Part shown: positions 25,472 to 34,485 of the stretch, piece after piece
How positions within the stretch are numbered: position 1 is the stretch's first letter
How the letters are laid out: each line of letters opens with the position of its first letter
Source: Amycolatopsis xylanica
GTDB taxonomy: Bacteria; Actinomycetota; Actinomycetes; Mycobacteriales; Pseudonocardiaceae
Assembly: GCF_900107045.1 (NCBI RefSeq)
Contig: NZ_FNON01000005.1
Span: 496,001 to 560,000 of the forward strand
DNA: 64,000 bases
Direction of reading: 5' to 3'
Position numbers and translations under genes: made by a program
The notes under the pieces: generated by a model
The model's database searches: none
What the model was told of the DNA's origin: nothing
The model's input: the letters and a program-made list of their open reading frames with translations, nothing else

Positions 25472-26304
25472 ACGGACCGGGTCAGGTCGGTGATGCGGGT
25501 GACCGACTCCCGCCATGACACGGTCGTCGGCTCCAGGGTCAGCACGGCCACGATCGTCCGGTCGTCCTGGCCGACGGTTCCGGTGGTGTGCATGGCCCGG
25601 CTGTCCAGGTCGACGTCGCCGTCGGCCAGGTCCGGTTCCGCGGCGGCCCGCCCGTAGGCGCCTTCGCACTCCTCACCAGGCCCCGGCCGGTCGCCGAACT
25701 TGGACCAACCCTGCTTGACCGCCCATGGCCTCGGCAACGCGCTCGGGATGCCGAAGGACTGGTCGAAGCCGTCCGGGCTGCACTTGGTGGTCTGACGCAG
25801 GTTGCCCATGATGAAGTCGCGGTACTTCGGGTGGGCCGTGGTCAGGAGGTACTGGTAGATCTTGACCACGTCGGCCGCGCTGATCGCCGTGTAACCCCAC
25901 ATGCCCGCGACGGTCGGCGGCGCGGTCTCCCGCAGGCCGAGCCTGGCCACCATGCGGTCGATGATCGCGTTCCCGCCGTCGCGGACCCAGAACACGTTGG
26001 CCCCGTTGTTGTCGCTGGACCGCAGCATCGGCTCGAGCAGGGCGCGATCGTCGGCGGGGATCGCCTGGTCCGGCCCGCGGGACTCCAGGTAGTCCAGCGC
26101 GATGAGCAGCTTCACGACCGAGGCCGACCGGAACCTCTTGTGCTCGTCGCGCCCGGAGGATGTGCCCGTCACGCGGTCGAACACCAGGTAGCCGGCGGTC
26201 ATCCCGTCCGGAAGGGCACTCGGCGCGGCCGCGGCGACGCCGCCGAGCGAGGCGGCCAGCGCGGTTCCGGCCAGCAGGAAGGACAAGCTTCGAACAATAT
26301 TCAT
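25453..26304 (-). CDS. secreted penicillin-binding/beta-lactamase-like serine hydrolase
   Basis: 283 residues with a signal peptide (1-27, ending AAAA). Active-site triad motifs of the PBP-like fold are present: S62-V-V-K65, S97-D98-N99, and K197-Q198-G199 where KTG is usual. The size fits a class-A-like or small serine hydrolase rather than a true PBP. Whether it cleaves beta-lactams or peptidoglycan is open; the KQG change and the short loops argue against an ordinary beta-lactamase. GGGGAGA stands six bases before ATG 26304. Confidence 0.82.
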   Translation of the reverse strand: MNIVRSLSFLLAGTALAASLGGVAAAAPSALPDGMTAGYLVFDRVTGTSSGRDEHKRFRSASVVKLLIALDYLESRGPDQAIPADDRALLEPMLRSSDNNGANVFWVRDGGNAIIDRMVARLGLRETAPPTVAGMWGYTAISAADVVKIYQYLLTTAHPKYRDFIMGNLRQTTKCSPDGFDQSFGIPSALPRPWAVKQGWSKFGDRPGPGEECEGAYGRAAAEPDLADGDVDLDSRAMHTTGTVGQDDRTIVAVLTLEPTTVSWRESVTRITDLTRSVYAGGS

Positions 26305-26411
26305 GTTAATCTCCCCAGAGTTGGCTTTCCGAAGATGCCTAGCATGTGATCGGGCCGGTTCAGAAGGTTTTCAATCCTGATCGAATAGCATGGGAATTCA
26401 CCGGTTAATAA

Positions 26412-26440
26412 TTGACAGACTTTTCTCGGATCATTAACGT
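26412..26440 (+). promoter_or_regulatory. sigma-70-type promoter for the I36 inhibitor
   Basis: TTGACA at 26412-26417, a 17-base spacer, and TAACGT at 26435-26440 (fits TANNNT). The predicted start point near 26447 leaves a leader of about 42 bases to ATG 26489. It is the best housekeeping promoter I see in the window, in an AT-richer intergenic stretch. Confidence 0.7.
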
Positions 26441-26488
26441 CGCTCCGGTCGGGAGAACATCACTGGCGAGAAAGGTGCAATCAAGAAG

Positions 26489-26872
26489 ATGGCCGTTCGT
26501 TCCCGGAAACTGTCGTTGTTCGCGCTGACACTCACCGGTCTGAGCATGACCGGTATCGCTTTCGCCGCGCCGGCGTCGGCGAGCCTGGCGGGGGAGGACC
26601 CCTACTGCAAGGCCGGTTACATTTGCCTCTACAGTGGCGAAAGCTTCAACTCCGGCCAGCGCTGGGACTACGACCCGAACTCCGGCTACCAAGACCTGCC
26701 TGACTATCTGCACGACAACGTGAACTCGTTCAAGTCGAGGGCGAAGGGTTGCTTCATCGCCTACACGGATAATGGCAAGGAAACCCGAGTGGTGAACGAC
26801 GGTGACTACCAATCGGTCTACGGCCGCGGCCGGTTCGGCTCCATCATGGACGCCGTCGCCGGAAGCTGCTGA
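26489..26872 (+). CDS. secreted peptidase inhibitor, family I36 (SMPI-like)
   Basis: 127 residues: signal peptide 1-31 (SASA), then an about 95-residue beta-rich domain with four cysteines (YC, IC, GCF, SC) and the pattern YICLYSGESFNSGQRW typical of the I36/gamma-crystallin-like inhibitors. Members inhibit metalloproteases of the thermolysin class. A consensus promoter lies upstream and a secreted cysteine-peptidase-like gene begins 29 bases downstream, so the two are probably co-expressed. Confidence 0.88.
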   Translation: MAVRSRKLSLFALTLTGLSMTGIAFAAPASASLAGEDPYCKAGYICLYSGESFNSGQRWDYDPNSGYQDLPDYLHDNVNSFKSRAKGCFIAYTDNGKETRVVNDGDYQSVYGRGRFGSIMDAVAGSC

Positions 26873-26901
26873 ATTTCCATGAACTGGGGAGAGGAATACC
26901 C

Positions 26902-27552
26902 ATGCGTCGACTGAAAGTCGCCGTCCTGGCCGCGCTGGCCATGACCGCGCTGATCGCCGCCCCGGCCGGGGCGACCAAATACGTCGTCCCGAGGCCCGCG
27001 TCCGTGAAGGCGATGGCCCCGCCCGCCAAGGTCGAGGGCGTCCAGGAAGCGGCCGAGCTCAACATCCAGTACCAGGTCCAGGAGACCGGCTACTGGTGCG
27101 GCCCGGCCGCGACCCGGATCGCGCTCTCGGCGCGGACCGGCGACCTGCCGAGCCAGCAGCAGCTCGCCAACGAGCTGCCGACGACCACCAACGGCACCGA
27201 CTGGATCGGCCAGGTCACCCGGGTGCTCAGCGGCCGGGTCGGCTGGTACGAGACGAAGGAGATGCCCAACGACCCGCCGACGCAGGCGCAGCGGGACCTG
27301 TTGTGGCGCGACATCGTGCTCGACATCAACAACGGCTACGCGATCGTCGCGAACATCGTCGCCCCGCCGAACAACCACCCGCCGGGCTACCCGAACGAGA
27401 CGATCTACCACTACTTCACGGTGATCGGCTACGACAGCTCGAACTGGTCGGTCAAGATCGCCGACCCGGCGAACTTCGGGGGCAACCAGCTCTACTGGCT
27501 CAGCTTCGACCAGCTGGCCAGCCTGATCCCGCCGAAGGGTTACTCGGCCTGA
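26902..27552 (+). CDS. secreted C39-like cysteine peptidase family protein
   Basis: 216 residues: signal peptide 1-24 (AGA), then a C39-like papain fold. Catalytic candidates are C66 (GYWCGPAA), H170 (IYHYFTVIGY) and D188 (IADPA), in the correct order and spacing. GGGGAGAGG precedes ATG 26902. The enzyme is secreted, not part of an ABC bacteriocin exporter. Being 29 bases behind a secreted inhibitor suggests joint control, though I36 proteins are known against metallo- not cysteine peptidases. Confidence 0.85.
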   Translation: MRRLKVAVLAALAMTALIAAPAGATKYVVPRPASVKAMAPPAKVEGVQEAAELNIQYQVQETGYWCGPAATRIALSARTGDLPSQQQLANELPTTTNGTDWIGQVTRVLSGRVGWYETKEMPNDPPTQAQRDLLWRDIVLDINNGYAIVANIVAPPNNHPPGYPNETIYHYFTVIGYDSSNWSVKIADPANFGGNQLYWLSFDQLASLIPPKGYSA

Positions 27553-27598
27553 GTCGTGCGCGTTGCGGGCGGTTCTAACCGCCCGCAACGCGCACGAC
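27553..27598. repeat. perfect 22-bp-arm palindrome, GGTT/AACC family
   Basis: Arms 27553-27574 and 27577-27598 are exact complements around CT. The hairpin begins at the base after the TGA of the C39-like gene. Core GGTTCTAACC is shared with copies at 33613, 39047 and 57302, while the outer arms differ. Likely a Rho-independent terminator or stabilising 3' hairpin. Confidence 0.85.
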
Positions 27599-27662
27599 CC
27601 GCTCTCTGGTGACGGAGGGTGCTGGTGCCGGTACCCTCGTCCCCTAGCCGGAGGGGGTTGGG

Positions 27663-29636
27663 ATGATCGACCAGCGGTCGGGGCGGAATCGGCGCTACGT
27701 CAACCACGACGAGGAGATGGCGCGCTGGGCGGCCGAGCTGGACGGTCTCACCGGGATCCAGCTGGTGGTCATCGAAGGCCAGGCCGGGGTCGGGAAGTCG
27801 GCGACGGCCACCGAGTTCACCTACCGGGTCGGGGACCGGTATCCCGACGGGTGCCTGGTCGGGGATTTGAGCGGCGCGCTGGGGCAGGACGGGGCCGAAT
27901 CCGAGGTGCTGTACGGCTTTCTGCTCGGACTCGACGTGCCCACGGGGGAGATCCCCGATCGCCTGGACGCCCGGCGCGTGCTGTTCCAGAAGCTGACCAG
28001 GGGGCGCAGGCTGGCGATGATCCTCGACGGCGCCACGTCCGCGAGCCAGGTTCGGACGCTGCTGCCCGGCGAAGGGGATTCGCTCGTCGTGGTGACCGAG
28101 GGGCGTTCGCTCAGCGCGCTGGTCACCGACCACGATCCGATCTCCGCGAAGCTGAGCCCGCTCACGGCCGAAGCGGCGACGGACCTGCTGGCCCGGCTGG
28201 CCGGGGCGGAGCGGGTCGAGGCCGAGCCGGATGCCGTGGCCGAGGTAGTCAGGCTGTGCTGGTACCTGCCGATCGCGTTGTGCGTGGTCGGCGCGATGAT
28301 GCGGCGGAACCGGTCGCGGACGTTCGCGACCATGGTCGAGCGGCTGCGGGACGAACGCCGTCGGCTGGACACGCTCTCGGGCGGCGAGCTTTCGGTCCGT
28401 GCGGTGTTCACCGCGGCACACCGTCAACTCGGTGAAGCGGCGCAGACCGTCTACCGGGCGTTCGGGCTGCGGCCTCGGACGAGTGCCATCAGCGTGGCCG
28501 CGCTCGCGGCGGTGCTGCGGCTGCCCGAGTACGAAATCGTCGAAGCGATGGATGAACTGCTGGAAGCTCATCTCGTCGAGCCGATTTCGGAGCGCCGGTT
28601 CCGCGTTCGCGAAGCGGTCCAGCTGCACGCCGAAGATCTGGACACCCGGTCCGAACAGGATCGTGACGCCGAAGTCGGGCGGCTGCTGGACTTCTATCAC
28701 CAGCGGTCGGTGGACGCCGATCACCGGCTCGCGCCTGGGCGGCCGTGGCGCCGCAAGTTCTTTCCCGAGTTACGTCCCCGCTCCACATTCGACGATGAAG
28801 CTCAGGCGCGGGAATGGTTGCGTGACGAGCGGCTGAACCTGCGTGCCGCGATCGAATTCCTCGCCGAGGTGGGCGAAGCCGACCGGGTCGCCCAGTGGTG
28901 TGTGCTCTTGTGGCCCTTCTACGAGAAGGAAAAGCAGTACGTCGACGACCTGTTCGCGGTGCATCGGCTCGGGCTGAAGGCATGCCGGTCGTCCGAGGTC
29001 GGCGTGCGCAGCCTGCTGCACACGCAACTGGCGTTCGGCCACTACTGGCTGCGAGACCTCGACGAAGCGGTGGACGCCTTCCGGACCGGCCTGGAACTGG
29101 CCAAGGAAGCACGCGACGAAGAGCTTGAGGCGACCGCGGCGGAAGGGCTCGGCCTGGCCGAGCTCGCTCGCGGCAATGTCGAGCAGGCGGGGCTGCTCTT
29201 GGCGCGCAATCTTGAGATCGCGTCGGGTATCGCCGAGGAACGGCGGCTCGCGCTCGCGCGATTCCACCTCGCGAAAGCGGAGTCGCCCGAAACCGCGCTG
29301 GACTTGCTGCGGCTGGCCGCGTCCACCTTCCGGGAGAGGAACGAGGTGGAGAACGTGGCCAAAGTCGACTTGTGGACGGGAAAGAAGCTGCTGGACAAGG
29401 GCGACACCGAGGCAGCTCGTCCCGCCTTGGAGCGTGCTCTGGTCGTCATGTCCGAGCGTGGCCGTCACTTCGACGAGGCGGAGATCCAAGACGCGCTCGG
29501 TGATCTGGCCGCGAAGGTCGGCGAACCGCAGGCCGCGCTCGCTTGCTACGAAGCGACATTGAGCTGCTACGAACGCCTCGGGTTCGCGACGCTGGCGGAA
29601 CGGATCGGAGCCAAGATCAGCGCTTTGCCACGGTGA
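27663..29636 (+). CDS. STAND ATPase with TPR-like repeats (AfsR/NB-ARC type, no DNA-binding domain)
   Basis: 657 residues. P-loop VIEGQAGVGKSATATEF near 36-52, Walker B-like RLAMILDGA about 117-125, a winged-helix segment near 240-325, then alpha-helical TPR-like repeats to about 650. The fold follows AfsR/GutR-like ATPases but lacks the N-terminal SARP/HTH domain, so it probably acts as an ATP-driven protein switch. GGAGGGG is six bases before ATG 27663. Its 3' end overlaps the convergent gene by 20 bp. Partner unknown. Confidence 0.82.
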   Translation: MIDQRSGRNRRYVNHDEEMARWAAELDGLTGIQLVVIEGQAGVGKSATATEFTYRVGDRYPDGCLVGDLSGALGQDGAESEVLYGFLLGLDVPTGEIPDRLDARRVLFQKLTRGRRLAMILDGATSASQVRTLLPGEGDSLVVVTEGRSLSALVTDHDPISAKLSPLTAEAATDLLARLAGAERVEAEPDAVAEVVRLCWYLPIALCVVGAMMRRNRSRTFATMVERLRDERRRLDTLSGGELSVRAVFTAAHRQLGEAAQTVYRAFGLRPRTSAISVAALAAVLRLPEYEIVEAMDELLEAHLVEPISERRFRVREAVQLHAEDLDTRSEQDRDAEVGRLLDFYHQRSVDADHRLAPGRPWRRKFFPELRPRSTFDDEAQAREWLRDERLNLRAAIEFLAEVGEADRVAQWCVLLWPFYEKEKQYVDDLFAVHRLGLKACRSSEVGVRSLLHTQLAFGHYWLRDLDEAVDAFRTGLELAKEARDEELEATAAEGLGLAELARGNVEQAGLLLARNLEIASGIAEERRLALARFHLAKAESPETALDLLRLAASTFRERNEVENVAKVDLWTGKKLLDKGDTEAARPALERALVVMSERGRHFDEAEIQDALGDLAAKVGEPQAALACYEATLSCYERLGFATLAERIGAKISALPR

Positions 29637-31257
29637 CTTCCGTGTCCGTGCCGGTGTGCAGCTGCCAGGTGCCGGTCAAGGAAGCGAGGGGCGAGCCTTC
29701 GGCGATGGCCTGGTAGGCGACCGACGCGAAGAGCGCGCCGTCCCCTTGGACCTCCAGGATCGTGCCGTGCTGATCGCCGAGCAGCCAGCTCCCGGGCGAC
29801 TCGGGCGCGGTGGCGAGCGCGCACCCCGGCAGGCGGCGCAGCGTGTCGGCGATCCAGTGGACGGTGTCCTCGCCCAGGCCGCCGATGAGCACGTCGGCGA
29901 GTTCCAGCCAGCGGTGCCGTGGCTCGTGCACGGTGACGGCGAGATGGCAGCCGCGCGGCGCGTCGTCGCCGGAATGCAGGCGTTCCGCGGGAAAACGGGT
30001 CAGCCGGGCGGTGCGTTCGGCGTCGAGCCGGGCGAGCACGAGGTGGGAAGCCGTCCGGGTGAGGGGGCGGGCCGGGAGCGGCAACGGCGGGATCTCGGCC
30101 TCGGACGACGGCTCGGGCAGGTTCATGAGCCGGTACATCTCGGTGCGCAGCAAGGCGGCCGCCCGGCCGGGAACGGAGGTCGCTTGCGCGGTGATCGTCC
30201 GGTACTTCCCCGGATCATGGTCCTCGATCGCCGCGGCGACCCGCTGCGGGAGGTCGGCGTCCGTGGTGAGCCGGGGAGCAGCGGACAGCAGCTGTGCGAT
30301 CGGCGAGTCCGGCGCCACGGTGTGCTCGGGCGCGGCGGCGAGCAGGACCGGAAGGCCCAGCGCCGCACCATAGAACGGGACCGAGCCGTGATCGCCGACG
30401 ATCAGGTCGGCCGCGACGAGAGCCGCCCGCCAATCGTCCACATCGGACAGGACGGTCACGCCGGCGCGGGCGCACGAGGCCAGCCAGTGCCGTACTTGCC
30501 AGACCGAGTGGCGGTACCAGATGTTGGGGTGCAGTGCGACCGCGACCCGGTACTCGTCGACGGGGAGCGTCTCGGCGAGTCTTCGCGGCAGCTCGAGATG
30601 GCGGCCCAGCAACGAATCCGGGCCCCAGGTGGACGAGACGACGAGCAGTTTCGCCGAGCCGGGCACGCCGAGCGCGCGCCGGTAGCTCGGGCGCAGCGGC
30701 ATGGCGGCCGTGAGCTGATCGAGGCAGAGGTCTCCGGCTATCAGCGCGTGGGGAACCGCCTCGGGGCAGGCGCGTTCGAGCCGGTGCAGTTGTTCGGTGT
30801 GGGAGAGCGCCAGTGTTGACGGGATGAGCTTGCCTTCGTGCAGAAGCCACTCCGCCGACAAACCGAAAACCGTTTTCCGTTTTCCGTTTTCCGTTTTCCG
30901 GGCCAGGTATTTATTATATCCCATTCCATGGGGAATGATCAACAAAGGCGACCGCAGAAGATGCAGGTCGCCGCCGTGGCTGGCGGACACGCACAGATCG
31001 AACTCGCGCTCGAGAGCCTGGTCCCACGCGATCCGCTTGACCCCGCGCGCGTCGAGGAACTCGGTGGTCCCGTGGTCGAACGCGGACGAGCCGGTGCTGG
31101 TGAAGTCGATGCCGATCCGGTCGTCGGCGCCGAGCAGGTTCAGCGCGTCGAACAGCCGGGTCGCGGCGGTCACGTTGTGGGCGATCGCGAGCACCGACCG
31201 GCTTGCCGGACGGGTCGACCACCTGCTGGTCCGGGGTGGTGCTGGGGCGGTCGACAC
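29617..31257 (-). CDS. GT-B-fold-like conserved hypothetical protein
   Basis: 546 residues. Residues about 20-330 show a two-Rossmann layout reminiscent of glycosyltransferase-B/CDP-glycerol glycerophosphotransferase folds: SVLAIAHNVTAATRLFDAL, LLIIPHGMGYNK, LLVVSSTWGPDSLLGRH, VALHPNIWYRHS, ADLIVGDHGSVPFYGAALGLPVL. The C-terminal 150 residues are a separate unrecognised region. The product is probably cytosolic. Start GTG 31257 has no strong ribosome site. A heptanucleotide repeat interrupts the first domain after LARK. Enzymatic function is not established. Confidence 0.7.
   Translation of the reverse strand: MSTAPAPPRTSRWSTRPASRSVLAIAHNVTAATRLFDALNLLGADDRIGIDFTSTGSSAFDHGTTEFLDARGVKRIAWDQALEREFDLCVSASHGGDLHLLRSPLLIIPHGMGYNKYLARKTENGKRKTVFGLSAEWLLHEGKLIPSTLALSHTEQLHRLERACPEAVPHALIAGDLCLDQLTAAMPLRPSYRRALGVPGSAKLLVVSSTWGPDSLLGRHLELPRRLAETLPVDEYRVAVALHPNIWYRHSVWQVRHWLASCARAGVTVLSDVDDWRAALVAADLIVGDHGSVPFYGAALGLPVLLAAAPEHTVAPDSPIAQLLSAAPRLTTDADLPQRVAAAIEDHDPGKYRTITAQATSVPGRAAALLRTEMYRLMNLPEPSSEAEIPPLPLPARPLTRTASHLVLARLDAERTARLTRFPAERLHSGDDAPRGCHLAVTVHEPRHRWLELADVLIGGLGEDTVHWIADTLRRLPGCALATAPESPGSWLLGDQHGTILEVQGDGALFASVAYQAIAEGSPLASLTGTWQLHTGTDTEVTVAKR
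30872..30899. repeat. in-frame heptanucleotide tandem repeat (GTTTTCC x4)
   Basis: Four exact GTTTTCC units (GGAAAAC on the coding strand) inside the GT-B-like gene, encoding TENGKRKT. An inverted GAAAAC lies directly beside it, so the block can also fold. Seven is not a multiple of three: gain or loss of a unit would shift the frame. The following 30 bases (30905-30937) are unusually AT-rich. Confidence 0.9.
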
Positions 31258-31285
31258 AAGCGATCATGATAGCCGCCGGGAACGG

Positions 31286-32263
31286 TCACGACCCGAGGTA
31301 GGTGGCGGCGAGCGCGGCGGCCGTCTCGGCCAGTTTCCGGCGGAGCTCGGGTGGTTCGAGCACCTCGAGTCCCGCGCCGAAGCGGAGGAAGTCGGCGAGC
31401 GCGTGCTCGGCCGACTCGATCGGCACGGTCGCGCGCACCCAGCCGTCCGCGTCCGGCGCGCTCGCGGTGTCCTCAATGGACTTCACGGCCGCCGAGTTCA
31501 TCATGTCCGGCAAGCGTTCCATCGAGAACGGCGAGAGCCGGATGACGGCTTCGGCCTGGAGTCGTCGCGCGTCGAAGTCGGCCAGCGAGGACTGCCAGTA
31601 TGCGGCGAGGTCGAAGTTTTCGGTCCGCTCGAAGGTTTCGCCGAGCACTTCGAGTTCGAGTATCTGCGAGACCCGGTACGTGCGCGGGCTTCCCTTGCTC
31701 GCGGCGACGAGGTACCAGCGGCCCGCCTTGAGCACGAGGCCGTATGGATCCAGGACGCGCACGACGTCTTGCGGTGCTTTCCAGCGGTGGTAGAGCACGC
31801 GCACGCGCCGCGCGTCCCAGACGGCGCCCGCGGCGGCTTCGAGATGCGGGGTGCTGTCACCGTCGTGGTACCAGTTGGGTGCGTCGAGATGGAAGCGCTC
31901 CTGCAGCCGCCCGGCGCGGGCGCGCAGCTCGGGCGGCAGGGCGGCGGTGAGTTTGAGCCTGGACGCGGCGACCGCGTTGCCGAGTCCGAGCTCGGCGGCG
32001 GGGCCGGGCAGCCCGGTGAGGAAGAGGGAATCCGCCTCCTCGGCGGTGAGGCCGGTGAGCCTGGTCCGGTAGCCGTCGAGCAGCTGGTAGCCACCGGCGT
32101 GCCCGGCGTCGCCGTAGAGCGGGATCCCGGCGGCGTGCAGCGAGTCGACGTCGCGGTAGATGGTGCGGACCGACACCTCGAGCTCGGCGGCCAGCTGACG
32201 CGCGGTCATCCGGCCACGGGCCTGGAGCAGCAGCAGCAGTGAGACCAGCCGGGACGCGCGCAT
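31286..32263 (-). CDS. YafY-type WYL-domain transcriptional regulator
   Basis: 325 residues: winged HTH at 1-60 (ARQLAAELEVSVRTIYRDVDSL), WYL domain about 135-215 (RVRVLYHRWKAP, LKAGRWYLVAASKG) and a WCX C-terminal domain. WYL proteins respond to nucleic-acid or nucleotide-like ligands and frequently regulate stress or defence genes. It is 28 bases upstream of the GT-B-like gene on the same strand, so they may be co-transcribed, and it is divergent from the SGNH esterase. Confidence 0.88.
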   Translation of the reverse strand: MRASRLVSLLLLLQARGRMTARQLAAELEVSVRTIYRDVDSLHAAGIPLYGDAGHAGGYQLLDGYRTRLTGLTAEEADSLFLTGLPGPAAELGLGNAVAASRLKLTAALPPELRARAGRLQERFHLDAPNWYHDGDSTPHLEAAAGAVWDARRVRVLYHRWKAPQDVVRVLDPYGLVLKAGRWYLVAASKGSPRTYRVSQILELEVLGETFERTENFDLAAYWQSSLADFDARRLQAEAVIRLSPFSMERLPDMMNSAAVKSIEDTASAPDADGWVRATVPIESAEHALADFLRFGAGLEVLEPPELRRKLAETAAALAATYLGS

Positions 32264-32335
32264 AGTGCGGGTATATCACCGCCGGTCCGCGAAACTCCCG
32301 CGAAAGTGTCGGTGGGGTTCTCTAGGGTCGGTGCC

Positions 32336-33580
32336 ATGAGAACTGGGTGGAAGACTTTAGGTGTGCTGGCCGCGGCGGCGTCGCTCGTCGCGGGGGTGGC
32401 GAGCCCGGCGGGCGCCGATGGCCGGATCGGGTGGGCGGCGAGCTGGTCGGCGTCGGTGCAGGCGCCGGTGGCGGGGCTGCTCGGGCCCAACTGGTCGGAG
32501 GCGGGCTTCGCGGACCAGTCGGTGCGGCAGGTGGTCAGGGTGTCCACCGGCGGCGCCGCGGTGCGGTTGCGGCTGTCGACGGCGTACAACAAGGCGCCGG
32601 TGCGGCTGGCCGGGGCCACGGTCGGCAAGGCGGGTGCGGGTGCCGAGGTGCAGCCCGGCACGCTGCGGCCGGTGACGTTCGGGCATGCCGCCTCGGGCGT
32701 GTTCGCGCCGGGGAAGGAATGGCTGAGTGATCCGGTGCTCCTGCCGGTGGGGCCGCTGGACCGGCTGGCGGTGACGTTCTACTTCGCCGAGCCGACCGGG
32801 CCCGCGACGTTCCATGCCTTCGCGACGGCGACGAGTTACCGGGCGGCCGGTGATCACCGGTTCGACCGAGGCGCCGGCGCGTTCGGGGAGACCACGTCGT
32901 CCTGGTACTACCTGGCCGGGGTGGACGTGCTGGGCGCCGCGCGGCCGCACAGCGTGGTGGCGTTCGGTGACTCGATCACCGACGGCGCCGGCGCGACCCA
33001 GGACGCGGACAACCGGTATCCCGACGAGCTGGCCGAGCGGCTGGCGGCGGCGCGGCGGCCGGTCGGGGTGGCCAACGCGGGCATCGGCGGCAACCGGGTG
33101 CTGAACGACTCGGCCTGCTTCGGGGAGAAGGCGACCACGCGGTTCCAGCGGGACGCGCTGGATCAGCCCGGGGTGCGGACGGTCATCGTGCTGGAGGGGA
33201 TCAACGACATCCAGTCCGGTGGCGCGGACTTCGAATGCTTCCTGCCGAATCCGGTGATCACCGCGCGGCAGCTGATCGACGGCCACCGCGCGCTGATCAA
33301 GGCAGGCCATCGGGCGGGTGTCCGCATGATCGGCGCGACGCTCCTGCCGTACAAGGGCTCGATGTTCTTCACAGAGGCGGGGGAGAAGGTGCGCGACGAG
33401 GTCAACGCCTGGATCCGCACCAGCGGTGAGTACGACTCGGTCATCGACCTGGAACGTGCCACCGCCGACCCGGCCGATGCCGACAAGATCAACCCGGTCT
33501 ACGACAGCGGGGACGCCCTGCATCCCAACGACGCGGGCTACCAGGCCATGGCCGCCGCCGTGGACCTCGGGCGCCTGTAA
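32336..33580 (+). CDS. secreted SGNH/GDSL hydrolase
   Basis: 414 residues with a signal peptide (1-27, ASPAGA). An N-terminal beta-rich region of about 170 residues precedes the SGNH domain, where all four blocks are visible: FGDSIT (Ser), GIGGN (Gly/Asn), EGIND, and DALHPN (Asp/His). This two-domain layout is common in actinobacterial secreted esterases. Substrate probably an acylated polysaccharide or lipid. ATG 32336 is chosen because the signal peptide starts there. Confidence 0.88.
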   Translation: MRTGWKTLGVLAAAASLVAGVASPAGADGRIGWAASWSASVQAPVAGLLGPNWSEAGFADQSVRQVVRVSTGGAAVRLRLSTAYNKAPVRLAGATVGKAGAGAEVQPGTLRPVTFGHAASGVFAPGKEWLSDPVLLPVGPLDRLAVTFYFAEPTGPATFHAFATATSYRAAGDHRFDRGAGAFGETTSSWYYLAGVDVLGAARPHSVVAFGDSITDGAGATQDADNRYPDELAERLAAARRPVGVANAGIGGNRVLNDSACFGEKATTRFQRDALDQPGVRTVIVLEGINDIQSGGADFECFLPNPVITARQLIDGHRALIKAGHRAGVRMIGATLLPYKGSMFFTEAGEKVRDEVNAWIRTSGEYDSVIDLERATADPADADKINPVYDSGDALHPNDAGYQAMAAAVDLGRL

Positions 33581-33612
33581 GCGGTCGTGCTCGCCGGCTC
33601 GGCTTGGGCATG

Positions 33613-33664
33613 GGGGTCGTGAGTGTTCCGGCCGGTTCTAACCGGCGAAAACACTCACGACCCC
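33613..33664. repeat. palindrome of the GGTT/AACC family, second copy
   Basis: Fifteen-base outer arms (33613-33627 and 33650-33664) and inner GCCGGTT/AACCGGC arms around CT, with a three-by-three internal mismatch (CCG against GAA). Between convergent genes ending at 33580 and 33703. Outer arms read GGGGTCGTGAGTGTT, near-identical to the copies at 39047 and 57302. Confidence 0.8.
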
Positions 33665-33702
33665 TCTGTGCTTTCGGTGGCCGGAGCGCTCAAGAGCCGG
33701 GA

Positions 33703-34389
33703 TTAGGCACGCCCGGCCACGCGGCCGAGGCGGAAGCCCAGCGCCATCCGTGAGGTGGTGCCGAACCGGTCGTGCAGCTCGGACACGATCGTGCGCACCG
33801 TCCTGCTGCTCATCCCCAGCCGGTTGGCGACCTGGTGGTCCGTCGCTCCCGCCACCAGCAGGTCCGCGACCTGCGACTGCCGTCCCGAGAGGTGGACGCC
33901 GTGTCCGGGAGCGTCGCCGAGCGGCCGCGACTCCGCCCAGAGCACCTCGAAGAACTGACCGCAGGGTCCGGCCACCGGCGGGCGCAGCACGAGCGCGCCT
34001 GCGTCCAGGCTCACCTCGTCGAGCGGCACGACCGCGTGCCGGGCGTCGAAGATCAGCATGTGCCGCAGCACTCCGTCGTACACCTTGATCTCGGTCTGCC
34101 GCCCTTTTTCGTGCTGCCGCACCAGTTCCCCGGCCGCGAGCCGCGAGTCGACCACCAGCCGCCTGCGTCCCGAGCCGAGGAACATCGACTCCAGCAGCGC
34201 CGGATCGTGGGTGCCCGCCCGGCCGCCGTTGGAAAGAATTCCGCACACGACTTTGGCCGTTTCACATAATCGGTCGATACGCCCGAGCACTTCGGAACGA
34301 CCTGGCAGCACCTCCACGAATTCCATGGTCCGCGGTAATTGGCCATCGGCCAGTCGGTCGTTGAGCATTGCGAAACCACCACCGGCCAT
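33703..34389 (-). CDS. LuxR-type HTH regulator next to the lasso cluster
   Basis: 228 residues. The last 65 are a LuxR HTH (LSGRQSQVADLLVAGATDHQVANRLGMSSRTVRTIVSELHDRF). Residues about 20-150 resemble the sensor half of TrmB/PLD-like-type actinobacterial regulators (VDSRLAAGEL, EIKVYDGVLRHMLIFDAR). No receiver domain. It follows the lasso transporter by 96 bp on the same strand and is the most likely cluster-specific regulator. A weak promoter-like TTGAGA lies in that gap. Confidence 0.82.
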   Translation of the reverse strand: MAGGGFAMLNDRLADGQLPRTMEFVEVLPGRSEVLGRIDRLCETAKVVCGILSNGGRAGTHDPALLESMFLGSGRRRLVVDSRLAAGELVRQHEKGRQTEIKVYDGVLRHMLIFDARHAVVPLDEVSLDAGALVLRPPVAGPCGQFFEVLWAESRPLGDAPGHGVHLSGRQSQVADLLVAGATDHQVANRLGMSSRTVRTIVSELHDRFGTTSRMALGFRLGRVAGRA

Positions 34390-34485
34390 TCGAATAGCTT
34401 ATTTGACATCTCAGCGATCCATTCTCAATAGCGATCGGTGGATGCGCCAGGGCCGTCCGGGGGATGGGATGCCCGCAATCGGGGC

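Noticed and set aside
25453..26304. true class A beta-lactamase
   Set aside because: SxxK and SDN are present, but KTG is KQG and no Glu166-type omega loop is evident, so only a PBP-like serine hydrolase is called.
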